NCBI GenBank assembly: GCA_028551475.1
Contig: CM052359.1
Span: forward strand, 5,085,583-5,149,582
From: Casuarina equisetifolia
Lineage: Eukaryota > Streptophyta > Magnoliopsida > Fagales > Casuarinaceae
Reading direction: 5' to 3'
DNA: 64,000 nt
The notes under the pieces were generated by a model that saw nothing but the letters and a program-made list of their open reading frames with translations, ran no database searches and was not told where the DNA came from. The translations under genes were made by a program, and so were the position numbers. Within the stretch, counting starts at the first letter, position 1; every line of letters begins with the position of its first letter. Below, in pieces: positions 37,312 through 51,270 of the stretch.

Positions 37312-40300
37312 TAATCGTCATATCTATTCTAATTGATATTGAAGTTAATTCCATATAAAGTTAATCCCATGTCTCAAGTTCAAATCATAGAAAGGGTGAC
37401 CTAATAACTAAAATATTATGGGCTAAAAAGGCATCTAAACACATGGGGCCACTAGGGCATTGAAAGTATGCTCAAATAGAGTGATCTTATAAGGACTCAA
37501 GCCACATCCAACGTTATGGAGGCCTAGGTAGGGATAATATTTAAAAGAAATAAATGTGGATTATCATTAGACTTAGGCTTTTTGACAATAAATTTCATCG
37601 TTGGTGAAGTTCTTCGTGGGCTTTGATGCTTGGTTTCTTCTAACCTTTTCAAGCCCACGAGAATAAGGGGTTTAGCAGCTTTGCATCTTCGGTTCAAATA
37701 CTTCCTTTTGGATTGCTTCTAGAACAATTCACCACTCTTCACCACTCTTCTTACCCTACTGAGTGGTCTTTCAAAATACTTGCGAGATCACTAGAAGGCT
37801 CTTAAGAAACCAAAGTTACCCCTAAAACTGCCTTAAAAATACATGATTTCAAATCTTCCGAGGGAGTATTTCGATCCTCACAAGATTTTGAGCATGACTT
37901 TAATCATTACTAGACTGATTGTACGGGCTGTTCTTATGATAAATGTATCTTTCTAGCGTGTTTCTATAATAAAATGGCTTTTTGGTACAAATTTCTTGTC
38001 CGATGTAGCGGTTCAATAAGTTTATTGATTTTTAGGTAGTCAAAATTTATCTAATTAGGGTAGTTGACTACCTTTGGTGTGAACTTTCGAAGGTGATTAA
38101 ATTATATTGTACTCTAAGAGCGATTTCATCGCCTACGAAATTGATCAAACATTTAAAGAACCTTAGGGTTGTTGGTGAACGACCACTCTCAAGAACCTTT
38201 AAGAGTGGCTTGAACAACTTCCAATTTCTTTTTATTTTTGTGTTTACTTTTATGTCTTAACAATCTATAAGGATTCAATAAAAAATATTGTCGTGTGGAA
38301 GAATTTTGTTCTAGAGACATACTGCAAGTTCTTATAAGTTCATGTTGAAACCAATCATTTTCAAAACATCTTAAGAATGTGATTGACAGTAAGAAACTTA
38401 TAGCATCATGGTTGCGCGTGGTTATTTAGGCCAATGGATGCTATTTTTGACAAATTTGAGGGAAAATTTATCATAGAAACCGTGAATGTTTCATTTGTTA
38501 CTAGGTAAAATAAGAAAAATTGACCGAACGATGTTTATTATGTTGTATACAACATAAACTAAAAATAAAAAATATGAGACAAATAATCCAAATTCCAAAA
38601 CTCTATACCCAAAATATTGAAGAATGCGTATTGTTTTTGCATATGTGTCGTAAGGTTTAAAACTCTCCAAAAATTAGGTTAAGAGTTGGAAAAAAACTCT
38701 TTCATCTAAACTTAATTAAAAGTTTCTTTTTCCCCAGTGTAAGACTCGTGCCCTCCAACACTCATTGCACATCAAGAGGTTGTCTTGACAGCAGTGACAC
38801 CATGTGAATAATGGATTTAGAATAGAACTTAACATAAGCTCTACTATCATATTATAAGGTCTAAAATCAAACCCAAATGCTAACTCCAAAGTTGAAAAAA
38901 AGTACATTTATTTAAACTTAACTATAGGTCCTCCTTTTCAGAGACTTGTGGCCTCCAACAATATAGGTTCCCCTTAACTTGGAGGTGATAGAAATGACTT
39001 GTTCATTTAGACGTAACAAAAAGGAAAAACAAAAAACAAAAACAAAAACAAAAGACATGGTCCATGAGACAAATACGGCTGCGTAAGCTTGATTTTGTCG
39101 CTTTTCTCTTTTAGATAAAATTTGCACGACGTATTTCTTTTTGTATGTATTAGTACTGCTTCTTCAGGGCAAGAATTTTTCACATGCCATCTAGATAGAT
39201 TTCAGGCTCATTCCTTAGCCTGAAGAACCAAGATTGAGATGTTGATCATTCCTTATGGTTTGGTAGAGCATTCATTAGCTACTTTCAAAACTTCACGTCT
39301 CCATCCTTCGGGGGCCACTGATGTGAAACAAGTATTAATGGACATGTCTAGAAAGACAGCGCTCTAAGACTCTTAACGCTAGTCATTTCATATCGGTAAG
39401 CATTTGATAGCTAGTGCTGATTGGGACCAAAGAGGTCCCAGACTCACACACAATCCCTTCTCTTTTACCTACAAAATATATATATATATGAATTCTTTAT
39501 TTCAAAGATATATCAATTCTATATTTCGTTTTATTTTCTGTTCCGTCTCAGCGGAGCTGTCATTATTGACAATGGGGGAATGAATAGCCGCAGTTTCTGG
39601 TGAGGATTTATTCTCTACCTAACTTGTTTAACTGTTCTTCATTTATTTAGGACGCTGAAGGGTCGGAGTTTATGATGAAGATTTTCTTCTCTCTTACTAA
39701 CTCTTCTTCTCTGTTCTTCATTTTATTGTAGGACACTGAAGAGCCAAACATGGGGTGATGAGGAAGGAAATCGAGGACTTTTGTGCGTCGTGAAGAAGCT
39801 ATTGAGGGGTCAAAGTATGAACAGAAATTAAGATCAAAGGAAAAAGACCCACTCAACAAATTTCAGTAGACTTTGTGAAGGGACTAGCTTGGACGGTAGG
39901 CTAAGGAAGAAGAAAGTTAACTTGTCCGCAACTACTTTGTTGACTTATTACTTTTTGGACATAATTGAATTCGTACAAGTTCACTACATAGTGGACTTTT
40001 TGGAAATACATGATTCTAATACTAATTAATCATCCATCAAATCAGTTCAAAAATGAAAGAAAAATTTTAAAACTTCTGTAAATACTTGGTACAATCTATA
40101 AGCTTTACACCTTTTTTTTTTTTATCTTCACAATAATGATTGTGTTTTCTTTACTTTGATTATTAAATCTTTATCTATTCTTTTCATTCCAAATATGATA
40201 TACTGTAACTTTTAAAGATATGCTCAACGTAATTTTTATAAAACTTTACTTTTACAATTATGATGATCCGACCCACTTTTTCCTTTTGTTATTTATTTTT

Positions 40301-41370
40301 TGAGATAGTCCCTTTATAGTTAGTATTGCTTGCTGAGCTTATTTAAATTTTGTTAAAATATAATTCTTTGTTGTAAGTTGATTTTAAAAAAGTAAAACTT
40401 TAAATATGATATCATGAGTCAGATTCAAGTACCATACTCCACTATACTATAAACAAAATATATCAATGACAAGTATTTTCAACACTTAAAGACAAAAAAA
40501 TATGTTAAAAATATTTTATATATTATATTTTTCAACTTATACTATGATATTATAAGAAACGTTTCCTTCTTATAAACCAGTTTTAATAAAAAACGAGATT
40601 TGAAATCACATTGCGTATCACTTCGAATTGTATTATTTTCACCCGTGATCTGCACAGGGAGAGAACGTCTGTATGTTTGCCCATGCGGATAATGACAAGA
40701 GTGAGAAAATTCAATGCACTGAAAACGAAGGATCACCCACCACCACCACCATCTAGTCAATTTCTTGAGCGTGGCTGGCCCTTCCTACATGGCAATTGGA
40801 TTTCCCTATCACGTTGAAGGAGGATTACAGAAGCTTTTCCACGAAAGGGTAGCTTGAAGATGTCGGATAGAAATTTCTTATGGCAAGCCCGAGGGCGATG
40901 GTTTGATAATGGCAGCAACGACTTTCTCAGTGGAGCTATCGAAAATTTATTGCTGATGGGAAGAGATTATGACAAACAAGTAGAAGTTGCAATCATAGAG
41001 CAGAGGACCGTCGTGCCACATCTTTTTCATACTTTTTTTAACCTCTCTGAGCAATAAGACGAATTCTAAAAAGACAAGAAGAAATTAGGTCTTGACATAG
41101 TTATTAAGTAAGCAATTTCCAATTTACATGGTGTTTTTTCATATTTAAATAATAAAAAGATCTCTCCCTACATACCTTAAAGAAACATATTCATGTCTTC
41201 TAATTCTTGAGTTAACTTTTAGATTAAATCTTTAAATCATCTAATGGTATTGCTAGAGTTTATTTTATTTTTAGTTTTACTTACAAAATCTGAAATCAAG
41301 GTTTATTTTATTCGGGCCAGTTGAAATAGTCATCATTAACAACACATAGATGAACCCTATTTCCATCTCA
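37312..41370. other. Long intergenic stretch without a recognisable gene
   Basis: Mostly AT-rich. A perfect 10-base inverted repeat (TCGTGGGCTT/AAGCCCACGA) lies at 37614-37623 and 37651-37660. A second hairpin-like pair (CCACTCT...AGAGTGG) lies near 38191-38216. An A/C low-complexity run lies near 39018-39055, and CACC repeats near 40736-40750. Short frames such as 40854-41057 have no family features. I support no gene here. Confidence 0.4.
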
Positions 41371-42595
41371 ATTGTCCATCTCTTCACGTGCAGCCTGCTG
41401 AATCTGAGGAGAAATCAACTCTATTATCAAATGGAAGGTGTGTAGCAGATCTTGGGCATCTCGAAACCAAGTAGGGCCTTGATTTCGTAAGATATTAGAA
41501 CATATTAGGTAAAAGATTTCTTAGTAGGTGCTCAAAATGAATGATCAGACTTTAAACCTATTGTCGAACAGATGGTCATAAGTATAAGAGTTCACATTCT
41601 TTAATGACAATATTGAAGATGGTAAAGGAAGCGATTTTAGGTGTCCTCTTTTCTTAGAGATCACTCTTGGACTACAGTTACATGACTTGCAGCTAAAGAG
41701 TAGGATTAACGTTGGTTTATAGGGTAAAAGAGAAACCCTCACGTTTGTACATAAATTGAATATGGAAATATGAAAGCAAATGCAGAGATTGAGTATATGA
41801 GAGGTTTACCTACGAAGCTGCAAAAGATGAACTTGCTACATAATGTTTGTCTCTTTCCGTCTTGTGACTATAATATCGAGCCAATAGCTGAAAATCTTGA
41901 AGCATTGATCTACCATATAATATTCTGAAAAGGGAATAACAGAGGGCTACTGAGCATTTTCATGGTTGGTAATGGTTGTAGTCAACTTGTTTTATTCGTT
42001 TTGAGAGAAGTAATGCGAGAAACATGAAGTTGCCCCCACAAGAAGAAACCTATATACTCAATGAATTGTAAGACAAGATAAGTTATATGCCAGTGACTTG
42101 TGAACCAGTATCAAGTAGGAAGTGGCCTACTATCAGAAACTTCGTCGCCTTTGACCAAGTAAATGGCTATGGCATTTCACGATCGCCATAATAGCAGGGT
42201 ATTATAATTCGAAAATCGTGACGCTTACTGACCACCCAACTGATGAAGAGACATATAAGTGCTGGAAGAGCTCAAACGCAGAGCAACCACTTCTTGTTGT
42301 CAGGTCGGAACCCCGTAATCCCAGAAACTGGTAGTTCAGGGTTCTTTTGAGCTTTTGGTGCATAAATCTTTCTCAACGGCTCATTTTTTAGTTGCGTTTT
42401 TTTCATTAGGAGGGTTATGAAGATTTTGTAATGTTGTAGAATGATGCTGATGACTTGGAGCGGCAACTTCGGTTTTGTAGAGTACTTTATGCAGATGGCC
42501 ACCGCCGGGCTACAGAGATTATGATTCTGTTAAAGAACAGAACAGAACAGAACAAACATTTGTTGCCTTTCCCTCTTGTTTCACAAACAGGTAAT
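41371..42595 (+). other. Exon-like coding fragments, family unknown
   Basis: Several short stretches read like protein but do not connect. Examples are 41771-41925 (containing YMRGLPTKLQKMNLL and IEPIAENLEALIY) and 42440-42590 (containing LERQLRFCRVLYADG, with a possible donor CAG/GTAATG at its end). I do not recognise the family. They could be exons of a decayed host gene or chance frames. A short AACAG repeat lies at 42536-42553. Confidence 0.25.
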
Positions 42596-43728
42596 GCTTG
42601 ATTGAAATCCATCCTAGCAAAATTACATCGTCTGCTTTCTTAGTAGTTAAAGTCATGCCTGAAGAACACTTTCATGAGGGACAAACTCCATCACCTTCTC
42701 CTTGGTTACAGTTTTTCCAACGAACCACTGTCTGTTGGGAGTTTCATAAAGTTCCGACAATAATCAGCAAATCAATCATTATCCTATACAAATAACTCCC
42801 TAAACTTGTATAAACAGGTAGAAATAATCAACGAGGCATTGTCTACCATGCACTTTGTATGGGCTTAAGCAAATACCGACAGTTATATAGCGTACCAGCT
42901 TGTTGTTTTGCAATATTTGCAGCCCATCACAGAAGATAGAGCTCATGGTCCTGACTCTAGTTCGCAAGCAGTGGTAAAGCAGAGATAATTTTTCACTCCA
43001 TAATCCGTGATTTCACCCACGAGAGGGACTTCAAAATTCTCATTCTTTCGATACGAGAGGGACATACTTTTGTGCCCCAAACTTTGTTTGAAATGTACAG
43101 TAGCCGTGTCTCTGCCTTTCCATCTCTAGAACAGTTGCTTGTTGAAGTTTGATGTTTGTTGAGGTTGATGAAAATTCTTAATCATCAACTTCCTTCTATG
43201 GGTTCGACTAAAGGGTGTCGTATACCATGGAAGTACTGAAGTTCTGCGTTCCATGATTATCTTGGCTAAGATTATCTAGTTGTAACTCTTTTTAGTTTGT
43301 GATAATTTCTTATTTCAGCAGGAGCCTTGGCAGTTAGTTGTCTGTAGATTCGCTTTCCCTGCTATGTTTTTGCTCAAAACTGACTTTCCAAGAGAGAACT
43401 TCGCCTAGGCATACAACTTACTACTTTCTTTTTCGCGTTTCTCTGTTTCTGCAGCACTGAGGATTAGATAGACCTGAGCGTTGTACCACAGAATATATGC
43501 ATAGGTATTGATATTCTGAGTTAATTCAACTGATAAAGGTCGGTTCTCGCGTCATTAGTACAAAGATTTTCGAGCTCTTTTTGAGTAATTGTAGGTTGGT
43601 AATTCCAGTGTCAGTCCCTGATATGTGAAGCGGTTCATCTCAGTGATTAATTTTGTCGCCCAGGTGCTGTTTAAATTCTACATCATACAAGTAGCTGACA
43701 AGCGGATTAGCATATCGGAGCTCATAAA
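42596..43728 (+). promoter_or_regulatory. 5' flank and leader of the ABCB gene at 43729
   Basis: GTCGCCCAG/GTGCTGTTTAAA at 43663/43664 matches the position of the leader acceptor in the paralogues (CTGCAG/GTGCTATAAA). This implies a 5' UTR intron here too. The 65-base leader between it and the start has no upstream ATG. The upstream donor and transcription start could not be fixed. Confidence 0.45.
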
Positions 43729-46700
43729 ATGGAGATAGAGAGTAGCTCAAACGGAAGAACACGCATGGACGAGGCCGTCACATCAAAACATAATGTAGAA
43801 GCAGAGAAAAACCCTGCGACGGTGGGTGATCGAGGAGACTCGGGGAAGAACAAAGGAGATACAGAGTCACAAACAGTTCCCTTCCTCAAGCTGTTCTCGT
43901 TTGCAGACTCCAGAGATGTCATCTTGATGATTATTGGCATAATAGGTGCCATTGGGAATGGGCTTGGCCTGCCTGTCATGACAATATTTTTTGGGGAAAT
44001 GATTAATGTCCTGGGAGGTTTACAGGGCGGCACTGACGTCATAAGTGCAGTTTCCAAGGTAAATTACCTCCTCAAGCCCAACTGATGAGGTCCATTTGAA
44101 CCTATATCTCTGGAAAGTTTAGCTGAACATTTGGCAATGTTCAGCTAAACTTATTATCTGGTGCTTCTGTTGAAAAATGTAACATGCTCTAAATCACGTG
44201 TTTGAACATCTCCTCTTCACTTTCTGATATGACAATGTCTTGATATGAAGATGACATTGATTAGTTTCCTGGTAATGATTTAGGTCTGCTTAAAATTTGT
44301 CTACTTGGCAGCTGGGATTGGCATTGCAGGATTCCTACGTAAGTAGATTCCACACTGAAAATCACTGCAAATTTTTAAAGCATGACAGAAATCTTTCATC
44401 TATATGGCATTGTGAACTGAGAAAGTTGTCTTTCTTGTTGTCAGAGGTGGCTTGCTGGATGGTAACAGGAGAAAGACAGGCTGCAAGAATAAGGGGTTTG
44501 TATTTGAAGACCATTCTGAGACAAGATGTGGGTTTCTTTGATAAAGAAACTAATACTGGAGAGGTTGTTGGAAGGATGTCTGGTGATACTTTTCTTATAC
44601 AGGATGCCATGGGTGAGAAGGTACCATACAAGTTAACCCGAGTTTTATTCATCTTGTTCGTGTAAATGCGACCATAAAAGAGTCTGTTTCACCGCGCAGG
44701 TTGGGAAATTTGTGCAGCTAGTATCAACATTCATCGGGGGATTTGTCATAGCATTTTTGAAAGGGTGGCTGCTTACTCTTGTCTTGTTATCCACAATTCC
44801 TCTTCTTGTGGCATCAGGGGGTCTTATGTCCATTTTCATAGCCAAAACAGCATCCCAAGGACAGGGTGCTTATGCAAATGCAGCAAATGTTGTAGAACAG
44901 ACAATCAGTTCAATTAGAACAGTATGTCATGTTATCAGAATATCTTCGGTCTTGGGAATTCAGAATTCTTTCTCTCCGTAAATTGTGATTAACTGTGATA
45001 TCTACAACGTGGCTAATTTTTATCCAGGTTGCATCATTTACTGGGGAGAAACTAGCGGTAGCAAATTACAGGAAGTTCTTGGTAACCGCTTACAAATCTG
45101 GTGTTCAGGAAGGGATGGCTTCCGGATTAGGTTTTGCCATGGTTATGTTTGTCATGTTCAGCAGCTATGGCATGGCAGTATGGTTTGGATCAAAGCTGAT
45201 ACTGGAGAGGGGTTATGATGGGGGTACGGTGATGAATGTGATTATGGCTGTGTTGACTGGATCTATGTAAGCTACAATTTCATTATATTTTTATCTCTCA
45301 ATAGTGAATGCAGAAGCTAATAAAGATTTAATTAGGAGGCGAAATTTCTACTGCTTTGTTCCTTAAATAAGACTTATGCACATATTACTTATAATTTCTT
45401 TCGATCTTTCCTGCATTTTGCAACTACGTGTTTCAGGTCTCTAGGTCAAGCGTCTCCCTGCATGAGTGCCTTCGCTGCTGGTAAAGCTGCAGCATATAAA
45501 ATGTTTGAGACCATTGAGAGGAAGCCAGAGATAGATGCTTATGACAATAAGGGGAAGATTTTGGATGACATTAATGGAGATATAGAGCTGAGAGATGTTC
45601 ATTTCAGTTATCCAGCCAGACCAGATGAGCAAGTATTTAGCGGTTTCTCTCTCAATGTCCATAGAGGGACCACTGTAGCTTTGGTTGGAGAAAGTGGAAG
45701 TGGGAAATCAACAGTGATCAGTCTAATAGAGAGATTCTATGACCCACAGGCTGGTGAAGTTCTTATTGATGGCATTAACCTCAAGGAATTCCAGCTTAAA
45801 TGGATTAGGGGGAAAATTGGTCTTGTAAGCCAGGAGCCTGTACTGTTTTCTTGCAGCATTAAGGACAATATTGCATACGGAAAGGATGATGCAACATATC
45901 AAGAGATAAAAGCTGCAACTGAACGTGCAAATGCTGCTAAATTCATTGACAAATTGCCTCAGGTTTTAAGTCATTTCCCTCAGTTGGAATTAAGATTATC
46001 TTCTTCCTGACGAACACAGATATTGTTGATTTACTGTCTAACGTTGAATTTTTGCACGCAGGGGCTAGATACCTTGGTGGGTGAACACGGAACACAGCTC
46101 TCCGGTGGTCAGAAGCAAAGAGTTGCCATAGCAAGAGCGATTCTAAGAGACCCAAGAATTTTGCTTCTAGATGAAGCTACAAGTGCACTTGATGCAGAAT
46201 CTGAGAGGATTGTACAGGATGCATTGGACCGGATTATGGTCAACCGAACCACCATTATCGTTGCCCATCGTTTGAGCACTGTCAGGAATGCTGATATGAT
46301 TGCAGTCGTTCACAGAGGAAAGATAGTGGAAAGAGGTATAATACAGTAGCCATACCTGACCATTCGATTCCTTCATTTCATCTACATTTCATAACATCTC
46401 AGCACGTGGTTCAAGTATGAACTTTACATTGAACAAATAAGTACCTGCATTATAGTGTAAGGTTGAGAGTGGATTGAAAATGAAATTTTCTCGTTATATT
46501 ATAATGCTTTTCATATTACCAGAATGAAAGATTCATATCACCTTAACACATTTCTGAATCATCAGGCCCGCACTCAGAACTGACCAAGGATCCTGAGGGA
46601 GCATATTCCCAGCTGATACGCTTGCAAGAAGTAAACAGGGAGTCAGAACAGGCTGCAGACGAAGAAAACAAATTTGAGTTTACAGCTGAATCATTTAGGC

Positions 46701-49106
46701 AATCAAGTCCTAGACACAGTCAAAGATTCTCAGTCCTCAGATCCTTAAGTCGGGGATCATCAATGAATAGTAGCGGCCGCCGTTCATTCTCAGTAACTGC
46801 ATTTGGTTTACCCACAGAAGTACCCGCCCAGGACGACGCACGGGCAGTACCGGCAGAAGGTTTTCCGAAGGTTTCGATCCGCCGCCTTGCCTACCTCAAC
46901 AAGCCAGAGGCTCTAATTCTTCTTCTTGGCGCTACAGCTGCAATTATCAATGGTGCAATACTTCCAATATTTGGTGTACTGCTTACTAGGATAATCCAAT
47001 CATTTTACGAAGAACCCCATCAACTGAGAAAGGATTCAGACTTTTGGGCAATAATGTTTGTGGCTCTGGGTGCAGTATCATTTCTTTCAATTCCAGCACG
47101 AGCATACCTTTTGTCCGTGGCTGGGTGTAAGCTAATCCAACGGATTAGATTGATGTGTTTTGAGAAGTTGGTTCACATGGAGATTGCTTGGTTTGATGAG
47201 CCCGAGCATTCAAGTGGCTCAGTTGGTGCTAGGCTCTCAGCCGATGCAGCCACAGTTCGTTCGCTTGTTGGAGATGCACTTGGTCAGATTTTTCATGTCA
47301 TTGCTTCAGCAGTTGCAGGCCTGCTGATTGCATTCATTGCATGTTGGCAGTTGGCATTTATCATTCTTGCTCTGATTCCTGTTATCGGAATCAATGGATA
47401 CATTCAATTGAAGTTCATGAAAGGATTCAGTACCGACGCAAAGGTCTGCTTTGAGACTTTGTAACTTCTTTTTCTCTTTTCTTGGCTCTAGCATGCCATT
47501 CGATTCCTCAAGTATAAGCTTTTATGGTTGCAGCTGAAGTACGAGGAAGCTAGCCAAGTTGCTAATGATGCAGTTGGGAGTATAAGAACCGTTGCTTCTT
47601 TCTGTGCCGAAGCGAAGGTTATGAAGCTATACAAAACCAAATGTGAAGGTCCAAGGAAGGCAGGGATAAGACAAGGCTTGGTCACTGGAATAGGCTTCGG
47701 GATATCTTTTGCTTTACTGTTTCTTGTCTATGCTGCCAGTTTTTACGCAGGAGCTCGACTCGTCGAGGCTGGAAAGACACAATTCATAGATGTTTTCCAG
47801 GTAGATATTCCTTCTATACTTATCAAAACTTTTTCAAAAGTTCTGTTCCCAACAGGAGAAATCAAATCTCACGAGGGATATACGGTTTGCAGGTTTTCTT
47901 TGCTTTGACCATGGCAGCCATGGGAATTTCTCAAACAAGCTCCATGGGTCCAGATACTGGCAATGCCAAGAATGCCTCTGGCTCCATATTCGCTATATTG
48001 GACCGTAAGTCAATAATAGATCCAAGCGATGAGTCGGGTATGAAATTGGATGACCTGAAGGGAGATATTGAGCTCCATAATGTGAGCTTTAAATATCCAA
48101 CCCGGCCAGATGTTCAGATTTTTCGAGAACTCAGCTTGGCCATTCGTGCCGGCAAGGTACCCTCTTTACCACAAACAGAACCATAGAGGTTACTACTTGA
48201 TTTCCATTTTACAACTAATGATCTAAATCTTTTTACAGACAGTTGCCCTGGTCGGAGAAAGTGGGAGTGGGAAGTCCACGGTCATCTCATTGTTGCAAAG
48301 ATTCTATGATCCTGATTCCGGTCATATTACACTTGATGGGATTGAACTTCAGAAGTTTCATTTGAAGTGGTTGAGGCAGCAGATGGGGCTTGTAAGCCAA
48401 GAGCCAGTTTTGTTCAATGACACCATCCGCGCCAACATTGCATATGGAAAGGAAGGAAATGCAATTGAAGCAGAAATTATAGCAGTAGCAGAGTTAGCCA
48501 ATGCCCACGGATTCATTAGTGCCTTACAACAGGTTAGGACAGAGCAAAATAAGCATGGTTCTTGTCATGAATTAACACAGATTGAGCAATAATTACACAA
48601 CTCATTGCAAAGAACATCGATCAATTTTTCTAAGCTTCACATATATAGGCAATATGAGAGAAGCTTTAGTTAAGAAAATTATCATTTTTACTCCATACCT
48701 ACAGCTAAAAAAGATGTACGATATGCTTACAATAGTTTGCAAAATGCAGGGTTATGATACCATAGTAGGAGAACGTGGAGTCCAATTGTCTGGAGGGCAG
48801 AAGCAACGTGTAGCCATTGCCCGTGCAATGATCAAGAGCCCAAAGATACTGTTGCTAGATGAGGCTACCAGTGCACTGGATGCTGAATCCGAGAGAGTGG
48901 TTCAAGATGCATTGGACCGAGTCATGGTAAACAGGACTACGGTTGTGGTAGCCCATCGACTATCCACTATCAAGAATGCAGATATGATTGCAGTGGTTAA
49001 AAACGGAGTTATTGTAGAGAAAGGGAAGCATGACACCTTGATTAATATTAAGGACGGCTTCTATGCCTCCTTGGTTTCACTTCACACAAATGCTTCAACA
49101 GCATGA
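43729..49106 (+). CDS. ABCB4/11/21-like: Full-size ABCB (P-glycoprotein) transporter, intact, 1293 aa
   Basis: Exons: 43729-44058, 44284-44338, 44445-44620, 44700-44921, 45028-45266, 45437-45962, 46062-46335, 46566-47443, 47534-47800, 47893-48156, 48239-48532, 48750-49106. They sum to 3882 bases with no internal stop. The N-terminus is acidic and Ser-rich before the first TM helix ([13 protein letters not shown] near 50). TMD1 is followed by NBD1 with GESGSGKST at 425-433, LSGGQ at 529-533, Walker B D553/E554 and the H-loop histidine near 585. The linker has [11 protein letters not shown]2 follows, then NBD2 with GESGSGKST at 1083-1091, LSGGQ at 1188-1192 and D1212/E1213. All catalytic elements of two ATP sites are present. 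The introns are the most compact in the array. It is more divergent from the gene at 11651 than the gene at 25550 is, so it represents an older branch. The substrate is unknown; auxin or alkaloid transport is known for the clade. Confidence 0.95.
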
Positions 49107-50550
49107 TCTGCTGGTTGCATTATTTCTGTTCTTGACTTTTGCAAGGTAGATGCACGACTATTTTCTTTCTTTTCATTTTACTTTTCTATAATACTTGGTA
49201 TAAGTTTTTACGAGTTTCTTCATAAATGATGTATTTACTTCTGTAATGTGTAGAGTTATAAGTATAACATTACAGTGGAATGAATAAGAAAGAGATGTCA
49301 AAGATATAATTCCTTTCTCATGTTGTCCTACTGAACGACCACATGCTTGGTATTTTGCATGGTATTTTAACCCAAATGCATGGCATAGTGCTTCTTGTAA
49401 AACAGCTACAAATAACTCACAAGATTAGACCCATGCACCTCAATCTAGGGCTTTGATCTATTATTGTCACATGAGTTATGTTATAAATAAAAGTAGAAGT
49501 TTTAAATATCTATTCTATAACTGTTGAAGATGTGTGTCTCTCATCGGCTCTAAGAAGATAGACAAATAACTTTATATTAGGTAGGATTAACCTTCTATTG
49601 ACTTAAAAGCAGAAGAATTAATTGGTATAAGAGTCATTCACCCATTGGCCAACTAAAAGTGGAAGTTTTAGATATCTAGCCTATAATTGTTGGAGATGTG
49701 TGGCCCATATCAATTTTGAGAGGGTGGACACCTAACTTTATATTAGATAATTACCCACGTATTGACTTAAGATTTTAAAATGAATCATCACACTCTAATC
49801 TACAAAGCACATGTTCTCTTGTACAAGGAATGCATAAGAATAGGCCACTCACGCTTCCTAATAATGGGACTGAGAATAAGAACAACAACAGCGACAAGAA
49901 ACCAAATAGAGTGGAGCACAAGAAACTGTACGATTATGAAGCATTTAGAAGGCAAATAGTAGGGCTACCTTCGTGTGCAAGATTTAAAAGATATGTATTT
50001 TTTGTATTTAAAAATTATCCAAAAAAAATTTACTTTTCTGGATGACATTCGTCCTCAACAAATTGAAACAAATTGAAACAAATTGAAACAACAAATCACC
50101 ACTCACCAAACCACACTAAAACCACAAGAGCAAACAACTCAAAGCCAACATTTTTTTTTCTAATAGAAGTAGGGACGGAGCCCTACAATTTTATTCATTA
50201 GAATATTCAAGCTGAACATAGACCATGCTTGAAAGTGATACAACTTAAAGGGCGCTGCGTTTTGGTATTCTAGTCACAACGTCCGAAAGGCAACCTAGTG
50301 GATCGTTTGACCGAGCTTGCCATGAAATTCAGGATTAGGGCATTAACCGGAATGGATGCAGGTCAACAAATTGCATGGTAGATACAACAGTTGGATCTGG
50401 AATTTGGTCTGTGATTTATGATACAAAGAATAAAAAGTGAATGGACAAGAAATTTTCCAATTAGAGACAAAATATTACGTAAATAATATTTCTTTAAATC
50501 TTTTACCATCCCACCAATTAAACCCATATTGAAATCTTATTGCCTTGCTA
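49107..50550. other. 3' flank and repeat fragments
   Basis: The 3' UTR of the upstream ABCB gene has a possible poly(A) signal in GAATGAATAAGAAAG near 49275. Two similar blocks at about 49496-49610 and 49660-49770 share GAAGTTTTA.ATATCTA and AACTTTATATTAG. Between them is TTGGTATAAGAGTC, which looks like a retroelement primer-binding site, so these may be decayed LTR scraps. No gene is supported. Confidence 0.4.
50060..50090. repeat. 10-bp tandem repeat, three units
   Basis: Three copies of AAATTGAAAC in a row. Confidence 0.85.
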
Positions 50551-50815
50551 TCATCCTTATTTACAATGATAGTTTGGAAGTCAAAGATAGAACCAAATAA
50601 CGAGTCTAGGACGACATTGGGTAACCCAACTCGGCATGAGACCACAGCTTCGTCACCATTTTAGGCAAGGCAGAACAGTCTTCTCCACATCACGTCAAAA
50701 ATCCGTTTTACTCGAGATTGGTCCCGGGATCAAGTTTTGATTATATCCCTGAAAATCTCTTCCTTAAGAAAGTTGTCCTGGATGGAGAATGTGAGCGCGG
50801 TAAAGCTAGTCATTG
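50551..50815 (+). pseudogene. Ancient ABCB relic: pieces of exons 10 and 11
   Basis: 50551-50672 aligns with the 3' part of ABCB exon 10. It has GGAAGTCAAAGATAGAACC (paralogue GGAAGTCAAAGATAGACCC), then a gap, then the exon end at AGCTTCG...TTTTAGGCAAG. After a short intron-like gap, 50768-50815 reads GTTGTCCTGGATGGAGAATG and GAGCGCGGTAAAGC, the decayed start of exon 11 with the NBD2 P-loop (GECERGKAS for GESGSGKST). The order and spacing match the family. The rest of exon 11 is not recognisable, and exon 12 lies 4.2 kb further on, beyond retroelement debris. It is far more decayed than the other two pseudogenes. Confidence 0.75.
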
Positions 50816-51270
50816 TTAATGCACGTGAGTACGCCAGCAGCCACGTTAAACGAGGTTGCCACCTCATCCACAAAGGAACCAACCCTTGCCGGGTCACCAG
50901 AATTTGAAAGAGTAGATTTTTGATTTTTGATTTTTTAATAGATTTTATTTTCAGTTTTGATTCAACTGGCACGGAAGATCTAAACAGATTTTTGTTTTTG
51001 ATTTTTGAACAAATTTTGTTTCCAGTTTTGATTTAATTTGCAAGTGTGTATAAACCTTAGCATGAAAGAAAAGTCAAATCTAAACCCAATTTTTTTTTCT
51101 TCCTCTCTATTTTTCCGACCATCCTCTCTTCTTCTATTTCTATTTTAACTTTGCATTGGAGCTTTTGACTCATGCCTCCATTGATCGTATCTTCGATATA
51201 TCTCCCATGGTTGCACCTTCCTCCTCTGATTCCTCAATCGGCTTGCTGTTTGATGTGAATTCAAAACCCA
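50816..51270. other. T-rich spacer between relic exon and retroelement debris
   Basis: It contains repeated GATTTTTGATTTTT-like stretches. The block at 51076-51128 (AAATCTAAACCCAATTTTT ... CTTCCTCTCTATTTTT.CGACCATCCTC) recurs at 54796-54858. No gene. Confidence 0.5.

Noticed and set aside
37614-37660. Ten-base perfect hairpin taken as a possible MITE end or terminator
   Set aside because: No target duplication, no second copy and no element boundary were found. A single hairpin is expected by chance in a stretch this long.
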